This document shows, in pieces, positions 1 through 12,400 of a stretch of DNA of 64,000 nt (position 1 is the stretch's first letter; every line of letters begins with the position of its first letter). A model generated the notes under the pieces. It worked only from the letters and a program-made list of their open reading frames with translations. It ran no database searches and was not told the origin of the DNA. Made by a program: the position numbers and the translations under genes. Source of the stretch: Diploscapter coronatus (Eukaryota > Nematoda > Chromadorea > Rhabditida > Rhabditidae). The stretch spans positions 80,127,201-80,191,200 of the forward strand of contig OZ038422.1 in assembly GCA_964036155.1 (NCBI GenBank), in the 5' to 3' direction.

Positions 1-691
1 GTTTGTTATGGTGTTGCTCAACGAAATCCTTCCGACGAAGTAGAGCAATCGGCTAACGGTAAGAAATTCGGGATAGCGATAGCGAAAATTAGTGAACGAG
101 CAGAAGCGTTGGAAACGTCGTTCTAAATATTGTCTCGAACATGGCAGATTTGAAATGATTTTACTTGTCAAAGTTAGTCCATCCAACGTCATCCGTCCAG
201 ATAGTTGACCATCGTTTTCACACGCTATCGCACTTAACAAGATAGATTTTCCAGAACCTAAAGATGTAAATTACAAATATCTTAACAGACAAAGGTTCCA
301 CCAGATACACCCACGATGCCGTGAAGTTCACCAGAATGAGCTTCGATGCTGACATCCTTCAGAAATTGCGCTACTACAGGTGGTGAATATAGGCGATTGT
401 ACCTAGAACTTCGAACTATCTGTGTGATCTTCAAATACGCTGCATGATCTAATGAAAGCTAATCCTTGATCGTTTTGAAAGGAGTTAGACCGTTCTCAAT
501 CGATCTTGCAGCATGTATGCACCTTCTTTTAGGGGTAAGATGGAATTGAATTTTTGAAAATGGGAACCAGAATCGAAATTGAAGCTCAAAACATTTTCGA
601 GATCGGAATCTAAACGGGATTGGATGAAAATTGCCGGAATCGCAACCTGAATTCCGTCTCGCCCCTGATTTCTATGATTCTTTCCTACCAA
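1..691 (-). CDS. ABCG (White-type) half-transporter, 5' part, runs off left edge
   Basis: Three exons are readable on the minus strand: 691-491, 419-302 and 257 to the window edge, with phases that agree. The last two encode the start of an ABC ATPase domain. Walker A is complete (GVSGSGKS, split by a 44-base intron after the second Ser codon begins), followed by ILLSAIAC and an ABCG-like stretch with the YLERRF motif typical of the region before the Q-loop. The family exports lipids, sterols, pigment precursors or other small molecules as dimers of half-transporters. The rest of the ATPase and all membrane segments lie outside the window. Exon 1 ends RLRT and joins IVRSSRY; its Met at 691 is the first in frame but is the least certain part. 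The gene is divergent from the degenerate ABCG gene at 1937, so the two may be co-expressed partners (inference). Confidence 0.8.
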
Positions 692-1936
692 TTATCCCCG
701 CTGACTGTACTCAAACACGACAGATTTCGGCATTCCAAAACGTGTCCGCTGCTTCCGGTTAGCATTCTTCAATACCTCAATAGTTTGAATAGTCAGAATA
801 GAGTATTTGGTATTTAGGTTTGTTTTGAATAGTCGAATAGCATTAGCACATAAACGCAATCATTCCATAATTGTCAATCAAGTGCTAGTGTGTCTTCTGG
901 TACTTTACTGCAAAGACTTGAAGACTGTCTGCAAAATCGCTCTTCACTCTGAATGAACGCGACGCAGACAGTGACAGAGTTATACACTTCTCGCGTTCTT
1001 ATGTGCGTGAAAAGGCAGAGATTCGGATGATATGAAATGAGAATAAAAAGTAACGAGATGTGTCGGGATTGGTGAATAAAATGTCATTTCTTAACGCAAG
1101 GCCATGGACGGAGTATTTACGATTTATGACATTGAGTATGCTCAGCACTAGTAAGTCAATTGCAATTATGTTCAGATTATGGCGAATCCTAAAAATTGAT
1201 TGGATGGATATTATCGGAGGGGACTATAAATGTATGGTTTAGATTAATTCAAATATTCAGGGTTTACTGAATAGAGGATAGTGGAACTTTCGGGATCTTG
1301 AATTGCAAGATAATCCGTAGCGAAAAGTGAAGAAGTTTCTCGAGCGAAAATGTATCTTTAGATCCGTTTTTGTCCAACGAACTACATCAAAGAAATGTTT
1401 CAACAGAGGTCATTTCATGAAAGCATACGAAGCATCATGCTTATAAGGAAGTATAAGGGTGGGGGAGGGAGTGTAAGGATGAGGATGAAAAATTAGGACT
1501 TCTCTTGGGATGGAGGCGTCCAGCTGTGGGAGTCTGTTTCTCCTACTTTGTTTAGCTACCTAATTCTCTTTCTCCACCTACCCTTCCCGCACCTCTCTCG
1601 CCCACCTTTTCGAGTACCGTGATGCTTTAATTGTAGCCGCGCGCACCGCACTGCATCAATGTGTATGGGTTCCCTCCTTCTCTTCTATCCTTGGAAGACA
1701 GGGGGACAGGTTCCTCCGACTTTCTTCTCCCTTCCACCCTCCCGAATCCCCACACTCCCTCAAATATTCGACTCATAGCACCTCACATCTTCAATCCTTC
1801 TCAATAAGATGGTCTAAGTCTATCGTGTCGTTCCTCAGTAGCTATTCTTACTCTTATTGAACCTTTGTACTTCGGCTTCTAATTATAGAGATAATTACCA
1901 GTTCGTGGAGTAGTTAGCAAATATGGTTAGATAACG
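692..1936. other. Intergenic region between divergent ABCG genes
   Basis: No convincing coding exon is seen on either strand. The stretch separates the two divergent ABCG start codons by about 1.25 kb, so it should hold both promoters. A pyrimidine-rich tract lies at about 1555-1745. I could not identify specific factor sites. Confidence 0.5.
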
Positions 1937-4900
1937 ATGATGAATCGGCCGAGAAAACAACATTCTCAGTGGGATTTGAGGTGAGTTGCTGATTCAATTG
2001 GAGTGATAATTCTCAGCACTGTTGAGACTGAAATTTGCTTCAACTCTTGGATTTTTAAATATTCCAATTTCGTTCCTATTCCGATTTATTTTTCGTCTTC
2101 CATGCCATTTCATCAATTGTTTACATTTTCATTATCTTACGGACTTCTTCATTCATCATAATCAATCATATGGTATTTTGTAAGATACTGTAAATTGTAA
2201 ACGCAGAAGAAATTTTGGAACGAATAATTACTCATTTTCAGCAAAATCCAGCTCAATGTCGACACGAACACAGATCCGGTGAAAGGCAATGACACTGAAA
2301 TACGGTAAATAGAAGAGATTATGTCTGGTAACTCCTTACTTCAGACACTCTCAACACTTCTCTACGATTCGACATCAGAGCCATTATTTTTCGAGGATCG
2401 AAGCTCTGGCGGCAAATGGCTACAATTATCTGAAATATGCAAAGTACTCTGAAGTCAAGAAGACGGAAAACAAGTAGGCCTTATGACATTCTATCGATCT
2501 GATTCACTTTGCTAAACTAAAGATTCCTCTTCTTGAATAGATTGAAAACTGTTTCAATGACCGATAACTTGGGACGAAATAAATGATGCACGAATTCGAA
2601 CATGCAAAGTGTGCATTACGTATATATATACAAATAGTCGTCAAACTCATTACTTGAATACGATGTAGTAACGTAAAGTCAGCTGCAAACAACGCGCACT
2701 AAAAGTCAGTGTCATTTACTTCATCTCAAGTAAACAATCGGTCATTGGCAATCTCTATCTATATGAAATAGTTTCTTTTCAATTCAGTGGCTCACCTCGC
2801 TTCACCGTGTCGCATCTGTCTTTCAACACGGATCTTCGATCCTCATGGGACTGTGCTCTGCTTCGGTTGCCCAGATATCACTCGACTCTGGTTGATATCA
2901 ACTTTGAACTGCATGCTGGAGACGTCATGGCGATGATGTACACTTCTGGTAGGAAGGAAAAGAAATTCATCAGTCAAAATGCCAATCCAAATACTTACCT
3001 CATAGCATCATGGCATTCAAGAATATGATCGACGGCAGGAGCGAGGCAGAATCAAAATTTTTGTTTAATTCGGTGTTTGAGACAGCCTTAGACATTTTTC
3101 GAAGTCAGGAGTCAGAATTTTGCCTCGCTTCTTATTGATGATGGCATCAAGATCATGTCATTATGAACTCTTGCTACCAGAATCTTCTGAAGATTTACTA
3201 TTATCAGTTAAAATGAATATTTTCAGAGTGGGAAATGAATTGCCTGATCCGACTTCTGTCCGGTGCCAAGATGAGCCGAGGCAAAGCCGGTGGAGAGATC
3301 GCCATAAATGGGCATCGTCTAGATAAGCATCAGTTGAGGCAGAGGATTGGTCTGTTTAGTCCTAAAATGGAAATAACCAGACATTAATTCAGGATTTCTG
3401 CCGACCTCCTTCGATCTACCACCAGATCTAACCGTACAACAATTCCTCACGATTTCCGCCATGTTCTACCCGTCCAAAACGGAAAATTACCATATGGATG
3501 GAATGGTGAACACTTTATACGGAATGTTTGAATCCATATGTAAGTTGCATCAAATTTTAGGTCCATCAATATGCCAATACCTTCGCCTTGGGTCCTTTTA
3601 AAGACTGTAGGATATCTCGGCTAGCCCAACCCGAGAAAATTCGTCTGAAAATCGTTGTTGAACTGCTGAAAGATCCATGTCCGTAATAACTTCAAGGTTC
3701 TAACATATATCGTAGTTTTAGGCATATTTATCTGCTCTACTGTCTTAAATTCCCTGGATATTTATGACCTGGCCTTTATTATCAATGGCCTACGGGATTG
3801 GGCCATCAAATCCAAAAGAATCGTGATATTGGCTATCGCTCCACCAACTATCGACATTTTGAACATGTTCTCGAAAGGTTCGAATTTTATTATTATTTTT
3901 TTTTTAAATCTAAAATTTTCAAATTTTCAGCGATAATTCTCTCACTTGGAAGGGTGATTTACTTCGGATGCCCCTCGAAGATGTGTTCATATTTTTCGGC
4001 GATAAATTATAACTGTCCAACATATAAAAATCCTTGCGATTATTACGGTAGTTCAATCTTGCATAATTTTGTTTTCAATTATTCATAATTCAGTCGATCT
4101 AGCAACCTATGATTATTTGACAAATGAAGCAGAGGCCGAATCGTCGATGAGAATCGGACATCTCATTTCCGAGTGGCAAAGGTTAGTGGTCTAAAATATG
4201 ACTGATTGAAATTGAAATTGTACGATTTAAAATTTTAAAAACCGAAACACAATTGAAATTTCGCCTCGAATTTTTTTCGAATTCGAATAGAATTTATCAT
4301 TTCAAAATTATCGGAATTGAAATCGATACCTGAACTCATCGAAATTCTCCAAAATCGCTATTAGGTCTCACCTCTGATTAAAAGTTTTCAAATTTAATCT
4401 TTAACTTATGGCCATAGGCACTTTTCATAATTGTTCAGAAAGGCGCCACCTCCTATTATACGACCATTAGATTTACTGCCCGAAGAAGTTGGAACAGCAA
4501 ATTTCTTGCAAGTTATTTTAGCTCTATTTAGGTAGATTTTTTTAGTCATTCCTAAAAGTATTTTGAGAAATACATTTTAGACGAATGTCATACGAACTGC
4601 TTAATCGACCCTATATTTTCATCATTCTACCTTTGGTTTCTAATATCGTATCGCTATTGATATCCCTATCATTTGTCAGTCTATCAAATGATAAGAGAGC
4701 TGGAGCCAGTGAAAGACTTGGATTAGTTGAGGCTCTGGCCTTCTATTCTACCATACCCATTAATACCACCATGATACTTTATCGTGAGTCCTAAGATAAT
4801 GCGCAAAAGATAATGAAATTCAGTCTATTCTCGGCGTAAGTCTGCCTCTTGGGAATTCAAAGCTCACATTTACGGTTCATTGCCTTATGGGGTTGCAAAG

Positions 4901-6474
4901 GTTTTTATTCCAAAAATGATAGAAAAATTGAGAAATTTAGACACTTTTTGATCTATCATTTCTGCTGATTTCGGTATTACTTTTCACACTACCTATTTAT
5001 TTCGTCACTGGTAAGCTATATAAAATTTCAAAAAGGAATACCAAAATCTAGGTTTCGATTCTGCACCCTTTTCTTTATCTGGACTGAGTTCGTTTTCAAT
5101 TGTGACCTTCCTATTCTTCTTCTACCTCTACATGATTTCTCTCCTAGTGGCTCATCTATTCAAATCAGCTCTGCTTGGAACCATAGTTTCAAGTAAGACT
5201 GGAACAAGATATTTTTAGTCATCATTTCGACACTTTAGTTTGTCTGAATCTTGTGTCATTTGTCGTTTCTGGCTTGCCAATTCATCCATTAGATCAATCG
5301 CTACCGTTCGATGGAATTCGACTCATTTCGCCACATTTCTGGATAGAATATGCCATTCTACAGCAACTTTTCATGGGTAATTTTCATTTAGTGGATATTT
5401 TACCGATATATCTTTTACAGGAACCCCTCTTCCAATGCTCTCGAACAACCAAACCCATGAACTCGTCATAGGGTGTGAAAGAACCAAGGTTCTGGCGAAG
5501 AAGATCAAGGAGGTTTGAAATTTTCAGTACGAAATCGCTCTAAAAGTATGCAAAGGTTGAAATGCGAAGTCAACGTTTCACCTCTATTTTTGAAGTCAGG
5601 ATACAAATTGTATATCGTCTTTTATCCGAATCAAGTTTGCTCGAAATTACTATTCTGCGGGCTTGTATTTCTAGAAATCTCAATTGCGATTCTGAATTTC
5701 ATATAGTTGAAATTCCGAACAGCTGTTCCCAAAATACAATATATGAACAATTTGATCGAAAACGAGCCTAACACGAAGATAAACTCGGTAACTTAGCGTA
5801 AAGCGAATTCGGACTCAGTTCAATCTCAAAAGTTAACTGACTAGAAAAATTTTCCACGTTTCTGCCTTCGATTTGGCGATTTTCACACTAGACGGGTATT
5901 TCATGATAATAATTTGAGATCTGAAGTCAGACAATTTCTACGTGCGACTGTTCTTACAAGAAACCCGAAAATCGCTTCATTTAGCAGAGAAATAGTGTAT
6001 TCTAATTTATAATTTCAATTGTGCATGTTATTTCATCATTGCTTGGAAGGGTTTCTGGTTTATTCTGCACGAGCGGTCATACATCAGACACATTCTGACT
6101 TCAGACTCGTTGTCGATATCTAGAAATTTGTCTATGCTCTGAAATCAGAGACGGAGTCACATGAGAAACCTTTCTTCTGAGTTTGAACTTAGCTTCGAAC
6201 TTTAAAGTTATTGGTATCAAATTAAAAAAAAAATGTCTATTTGAAGCTTCCGATCTACACGGTTTCGGCGTGTTCAAAGATGAGAGGCAATTCACTTCTG
6301 TACTTCCACGCCTTTCCACCTGCGTTGATGCAGAAACCCCTGCGAGAACTAGGATCAATCCATTTCTTCACTTTGGGATTCGGAATTTACTCGACTTCTT
6401 TACTTGTTATATTCGTCTGTTTTCTAATTGCTTTCAGATATAATCGTTTCCAGATTTACAACAAAAATAAATAG
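1937..6474 (+). CDS. ABCG-type half-transporter with degenerate ATPase domain
   Basis: A chain of about 17 exons can be followed with consistent phase from the ATG at 1937 to TAG at 6474; the last junction, between about 5515 and the exon ending at 6474, is unresolved. The order is ATPase domain, then six membrane segments, the ABCG half-transporter layout. Recognisable ABCG landmarks are LPPDLTVQQFL, VVELLKDP, VIYFGCP followed by a Cys/Pro-rich CPTYKNPCD, and the first membrane segment after LLNRPYIF. Every ATP-binding motif is altered: Walker A is YTSEWEMN, the Q-loop Gln is replaced (GFLPTSFD), the signature is LAQPE in place of LSGGE, Walker B reads CIFICSTV without Asp or Glu, and the H-loop is AIAPP. 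Because frames and membrane segments stay open over 17 exons I treat it as a pseudo-ATPase rather than a dead gene. It probably needs an active partner, and the divergent neighbour with an intact Walker A is a candidate. Confidence 0.8.
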
Positions 6475-7487
6475 TTGCTTTGTTTCGTGGCATTTACAAA
6501 TACAGAAGTTTTTTTTTGGAATTTTTATATTTTTTCTTCGAAAACAGAACCACATAAATAATTATAAAACAGTAAACACATGGTGGATGTGGATAAAATA
6601 AAATAAAATAATTAATTGGGGTGTGGGTGATTGCTGGATGAAAATCGATTTTGAGAGAGTAAAATATTTGATCAAAATCGATTTGGATCAGCACAATTTG
6701 ATGTAGGAGGATCTGTAACGACTGCAAATATACGAGGGGGAAATATTGATTTACTTAATGAACTTCGGAGTTAAAATTATCAACTTCGAAAGCTTCAGTG
6801 GAGTTGTTCAACGAAACACAAATTACAACAATTAATTTAGAAGTTTGAATTGACATCTGTTCTGATTTGCAGTCATCAAGAAATCACGTTTCAAATGTCG
6901 ATTCAAATCAAGAGGACTGTATATCGCGTCAAATATTCTGAATTCACGCACAAGTCAATGAGAGATACTTCGAAGAGGCTGTTTCAGGTAGGCAACTTCG
7001 GTGGTCGATCCGAGCAGCTAAAATGAGATCGGAGCGCTGCTCAGAGGACGCGTGCCGATGTTGAACTTTTGGATAAAGGAAAGAAGACAGCGAAATATTT
7101 TAAACAACAGACTGCATTTATGATTCGACGACAGATAGTAAATAGGTTGCCGCACCACAAAGCAGAATGATTTAGAGGAACGGGATCAAAATTTGCCTGC
7201 TTTAATGAGTTTAGAATGGCATGACAGAGGTTGTACTCGGTTGGGTCAAAATTTCAATAAAACGTCGTTCAACTTCTGTCAAGGATGCAGTTGGCTGCTG
7301 TGCAAGTTTCAATCGGACGACTCATCCCGTCTGTCAATGTAATAATTTGTTGCGAAACATCAAGAAAAATGTATCGAATATAAATAGTGGATAACAACAA
7401 AAAGAAACGAAATTTTTGAATTTTTAAAGAACGTAGGCTGATGAGAGTACTGAAGTGTGGGAAATTGTTGAACTGGACGATGCAGGT
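6475..7487. other. Convergent 3' flanks of ABCG and acidic-protein genes
   Basis: Between two convergent stop codons. It is AT-rich with an AATAAA at about 6465 just before the ABCG stop and an AAAATAAAATAAAATAA run at 6596-6611. No coding exon or repeat was recognised. Confidence 0.4.
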
Positions 7488-9411
7488 TTAGTCCGACTCC
7501 TCGCCGCCTTCTCCATCATCGCCTGAAATAATGGAATTGTTGTACTTTTGAGATAATTTAGATTGAAGTGAATCCTCCACACCATGCTGAGATGGAAGTG
7601 GGAATTTCTTCGAAATCACTCACCGTCCTCGCCATCCTCGTCCTCGTCTGGCTCGCCCTCACCATCGTCTTCACCTGAAATTTGACAATCGTCATTCGGA
7701 GTTTGTAAAAATATTCTGCCAAGACCAATTTCATTTCACTCCAAGTTATTCCGGACTTCACTCAAACAACACAGTACACATGTTTTCACTGCACGATATG
7801 AAGGTTCGAGACTACTCTGGATCTTCATTTGTCGAAGCGTTTTCTCAGTTTGAATCGTACAATTCAAGCTCATTGACTCGTTTGGCTAGTCTCACGAACC
7901 TTCTGATCCCTCACCGCTCGACTCGTCATTCACATCGGATGCCTCATCTCCGACCTCGTCGTCTTCGTCCTCGTCGTGCTCGGCGGATTCGGCTTCTGAA
8001 ATTATCGATTTTCGTTTCGTCGCACCCATGACGTCATATCGGTTTCATAATAACTTCAAATTTTTGACGTCACATAACTATTGTGAAATTCGCTGACTCA
8101 TCGCCTGCCCTAACTATACTGTAATTTTGAGAGATTATAGATTTCCTTCTGTCTCAGCAAATCTCAACAACTTGTTAGAATGATCAATTTGTGTGGATCG
8201 ATGAGACCTCCTCTCTCACTTGCTGTCATCTTCTCACCATCTCCACTTCTCTTCGTCCATACATAAGCGGGCACTTTGTCATGATTTTGGATGCGCGCGG
8301 CCGCGTCGCGTCTTCCATCATCTAACGGTTCAATGTCTCTTCTCTTTGCTGCGCCAAACCCTTCGACACTTCGCGCTACTCTGAGCGCCTGTCCTAGTTG
8401 ATATCGCTTAGGAAACTATATCTCTGCGGTCTCTCAACTGACAATGGTCTCTAGAAGAGTGTCGGTGGTCTGGGTCTGACGCGAGCGTAGCGCGTTGCGT
8501 GTGCTCGACTCGTCTCGTCAGCGCTCATTCGTGTGCTATTTCACTGTTGGGAGACGGCTGTGCCTCAATTCCTCTCTCTCATCCCGTCTCCTCGCACTGG
8601 GCGCCTGCTGCTGGCTGTCCTTACCCTTCACAGTCACACACTCCCCTCCTCCCTTCAGATAGCAGCAGCAGCAGCAGAAGGGGAGGGGGGATGACGCGTG
8701 CGGCGTCGCACGCGTCAGGACATTTTCGCGGGTAGTGCACGCGTCAGCTCGAAATTGCGATGTGAGAGCGATAGTTGAGATCGCGCGAGCGACGAGCGAA
8801 AGTAATGAGAGATTGCTGCGCTGTTGGGGCGAAACAACGACGATCAGCGAAACTTTCACAAAATCCCTTCGGGTCTCAAAATTAAAAGCACAAAGTCGAA
8901 TCAATATATCATCGGCAATTATTGCAATCATAATTGGGGGAGGCTAAATATGGAAAAGAGACGACATACCCTTGACTTCCTTCTCCTTGCCCTTGACGAC
9001 TTCCTCCTGAAATGAAGAGCGATAAGAATTGAGGTTTGTGCGATTTTCGATAATTCTCTTTCGGCTATATCTAACAAAGTCGAGCATGTTCGATTTCACT
9101 AGAAATCACTGAATTCGCGCACCAAATGCTACCGTACTCCATAGCTCAAAAATGTGGTCTAAGGCTCGACATTTCCCTATGAGAATTGTACGGATTTGGT
9201 GGTTGACTTGAGAAAAGTAGCATTTGGTGTGTATTCAGTGGAACATCTGCTCAATTATTGTCGCTGGGAGTGTCATCCCATTTTAGGCCAGAAATAGACA
9301 ACCAACCTCAGCTTTGCCATTCTCGACGCGGGGCTCCTTGGCTGCGACCTCGTCGTTTTCGTCCTTGTCGTGAGCGCGCTTCTCAGCGGTTCTCTCCTCG
9401 ACGGCCGACAT
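7488..9411 (-). CDS. Small acidic disordered protein, prothymosin-alpha-like
   Basis: Five exons with matching phases encode about 106 residues. It begins MSAVEERTAEKRAHDKDEND (ATG at 9411-9409) and ends GDDGEGGEESD before TAA at 7490-7488. The middle and end are almost entirely Glu, Asp, Gly and Ser (for example HDEDEDDEVGDE and EDDGEGEPDEDEDGED), with Lys-rich patches in the first third. No folded domain is visible. Length, MS-A-x-E start, lysine patches and acidic tail resemble prothymosin alpha, a nuclear histone-binding protein, but low-complexity acidic proteins converge easily, so this is resemblance rather than proof of orthology. The intron between exons 2 and 3 is long (about 8000-8965) and contains a GC-rich segment; the first intron holds a MITE at 9108-9240. 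Confidence 0.65.
8200..8800. other. GC-rich intronic segment, possible internal promoter
   Basis: This part of the acidic-protein gene's longest intron is much richer in CpG than its surroundings, with GCGCGC-type words, a CAGCAGCAGCAGCAG run near 8663 and many CTCTCT/GAGAGA motifs. It shows no convincing coding exon. Such islands in nematodes often mark active promoters; this is an inference from composition only. Confidence 0.3.
9108..9240. repeat. MITE, about 133 bp, in first intron of acidic-protein gene
   Basis: The two ends are inverted copies of each other: CACTGAATTCGCGCACCAAA at the left and the reverse complement of a CACTGAATACACACCAAA version at the right, both continuing into TGCTAC. 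No coding capacity. Confidence 0.6.
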
Positions 9412-12400
9412 TATTGCGGATTAGAATATAGGGGGTTTAGATAATAAAAAAGTAGGGGAGGGATACCTGAAATTGAACGAGCTTAGATTACGGTAATTGT
9501 CATGGAAAAATGGTAAAGACGCGTGAAATTAGCATGGATAAACTGCATTATGATGGCAGATTAGGAGTTGTGCTACCAAAAAAAATCGTCGAGAGAGAGA
9601 GACAGAAATAGCGATCTTAAATGAGAGAGCAGAAAAATCGAGGGGAGTCGCAAAAGAGGGGCCTCAGAGAGGAGGGGAAAGGGAAAAGGGGAAAGCGAGG
9701 CAGCAGCAGCAGCGGTGAAGGGACGAACTCTTGGCCGCGCGCCAAAGCAAAACCCCGCCCCTCGACCGACTACTCTCCGCTCTCTCCGAGTCGCACACTC
9801 TCTAGTCGATTCTGGCCGCTACGCGCCAATTTCAAATGGGGAAAAGACGAAGTTGGGGGATGCGGGTAAAAAGATGCATTATACGCGGGATTTGCAGAAA
9901 ATACACCAATCGATCTGAGCCGAGAGGCTATCATTGGATAAGAATTTACGAGAATGCCGAGATAAATTTGCGGGAATAGTTAGAGACCACTCGGATAGCG
10001 CGAATCACTGGTAGAAATGCGCAAAAACAAGTGACCATTTCGACAAGTCGACCCCTCCTCCTCCTCAACAAGTAGCCACGCAGAGTGACATTCTCAGCGC
10101 GACAACTTTGCGCGAAGTTCCATCCCTACTGCGTGGCCTAAAATGCCACTAGCGGAGATACGGTAGGTCGACAGAGTGAGTGGTTAAAATAGGAAACACG
10201 CGAAATTGAAAACGGGAGAAAATCGAGGAGTTTATAGGGATTACGATAGATTTGAGCTCAGAAGAAGAGATTCTGAAAGAAGACCGACGCGCCGCCGGCG
10301 TAGGAGGCCGACTTCGGTTTGTGCGGGTGAAAGGGAAGCAGCATCGGAGAGAGGAAGACGAGAGATGCAAGGGGGAAGGAAAGGGCTTGGCTGGGGCTCT
10401 AGGACACACAGACACGGCCTCGCGCTCTCTCGCTCGCCCTTTGCTTCTTTTCCTCGCAATTCGCCCTGATCTCTGGCCGTATCCCAGTTTCTTTGCGCGA
10501 CGGCTGTTTCCCGCAGTGGGGAGGAGCGACCATCCATCGCGATTACTCTTCGTCTCTGGCCCTATCTCTGACACAGACCCGGCCGATTCTGGCTTCTCGC
10601 GACTCTGACCGAGAGAATAGAGCCATTTCCAGTGCGCCTATCGTTTTTCTCGTCGACCTTCCTTCCAAAGCGAGACAAGAAGGAGAGGCAGAGAAAAATA
10701 ATGGAGATGGATTGGGGAAAATAGGGAGTGGAAAAGATCTAGAGAGCGTAGACTTTAGGAGGGAAATATTTTAGAGCGACGAAGAGAGCCCCGCGGTTAT
10801 TTTCTATGTGTAGAACAAAAAAGAGGAAGGGAAAAATTGCCTTGTAGGGAGAAGCGGGCCTCTCTGTACGTGCACTAAACAATGCAGCAGTGCAACTAGG
10901 ACACGCGCATTGCCTCTCAAAATAAGGGGCGCAATTTCATAATTATAAAAAAAAATTGACTAATTCTATTAGACACTACAGACAATTTTCACTTCGATCA
11001 ATTCAGAATAACACTCGAAAGAATGAAGCTTTCCGTAATTACATGGGGCTCAACTTCATTTCAGAGTTTTCTGTTTGTTGGCACTCGTCCAAAATATTTA
11101 AATCGTGATGCTGAATGATGAACAAATTGTCAAAAAACTTTATCGAACACACACACACACACACAAGTTTCTACATTACGATCTTAATAAATTGAAAGTA
11201 ACTCGGACTTTTTATAAATTATCCTACAATAGAATGTAGCATTCTTTCAAATTTACTCTAACATTTTCTTTGCGTTTACAAGTGTCTACTTTTCACTCGA
11301 TCATCAGTGTTTTACGATTGGCCGATGGGGCGCAAAAACCTTTCAATTGGACTCAAAGCAAGGCGAATTGTGAAAGATTCGCACGATAACAGACTACGAG
11401 AAAAATCTATCAACACATGCAATAACAGAAAAACAACAACAGCGTCTGTAATATTTGTCTAAATTTTCAATGCTTATTTCGAATGAAAAATGGCAGATGT
11501 ATCGTCGACCCACGTACTCTTCCAACTATTTCAATATATCTTTGGTTAACCAGCATTCAAGATTGTACTTAAAGTGTGTTTTGATATGTGGATCAATATG
11601 CATGCATGCAAGCCAGTGTAAATATACGAGCAGCGTATGGAAGAATGCCAAAAGTGAACATAATCAATGAGGGAAGATGTTATGCGATAATGCATAGAAA
11701 ATATATAGTTAAGGTAGTCTCCAAACTCCATCCCTTGCAGAAATGCATTTGTGGTAGTTTGAAAGTAAAAATTTAGGAAGGAAGTACCCTTCAAACCCCG
11801 AATGTCTCAAAAAACCCAATCTAGGTCGACGATAAACCGAGAAAATGAGCGAACTCATAGTTATGTGATACCAGATCGCATTGGCGAAAATGTTGTGCTA
11901 ACTACATGTTATAGGGAGAAATTTGTTAAGGAGAATTATTGGGGGTAGGTCGCAGACTTTCTGACGATCGTCACCCCCTAGGTCTGCTTGTAATGAATTT
12001 TACACAGTTGGTCTTCGAAATGAAGCGACGCTTCCCTTTCAAAATGATATAATTCAAACAATTTTCACTTAAAACTCTGACAGAAATGTTCTCGTGAAAA
12101 TTGAATTTTTGTTTATCCTCAGCAACATGCTGAATTGGTTATGGGCGCTGGGGAGTGCAAAGCGACTGTGGAGCTCGTGCCGTGAGTAGAATGGAAATAG
12201 GAAAGGGGAGAAGCGAATGGAAGCTAGAAGAGTGGGAAACGAGAAAGGAAGACGAGAGTGAGTGCGATCAGAGCAGAAGGGCTACTGACCGAGTCGTCTT
12301 CATAGTCGACGTCCTTCTAGTACTTCTCCGGATTTTTAAGCAACGGACGCGGCCAAGTGATACTTGGAGCTGCTGACCCTGAAATCCAAAAATTTTTAAG

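Noticed and set aside
3690..3730. Idea that the degenerate ABCG gene is a pseudogene because several frames stop at 3596-3770
   Set aside because: Using donor ATCCAT|GTCCGT and acceptor TTTTAAAG|AC keeps the frame open, so the stops are intronic or out of frame.
8499..8931. 131-codon minus-strand frame in the acidic-protein gene's intron
   Set aside because: GC-rich low-complexity translation; the flanking exons splice past it in phase.
9621..10774. Long overlapping frames in the GC-rich upstream region
   Set aside because: Stop-poor composition; Arg/Ser/Pro-rich translations on both strands without splice chains or domains.
11145..11165. CA microsatellite
   Set aside because: Ordinary short tandem repeat with no sign of function.
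12230..12380. Possible exon on the minus strand ending KNPEKY or SVA
   Set aside because: Good acceptor but all frames stop soon and no partner exons were found; could be an untranslated exon.
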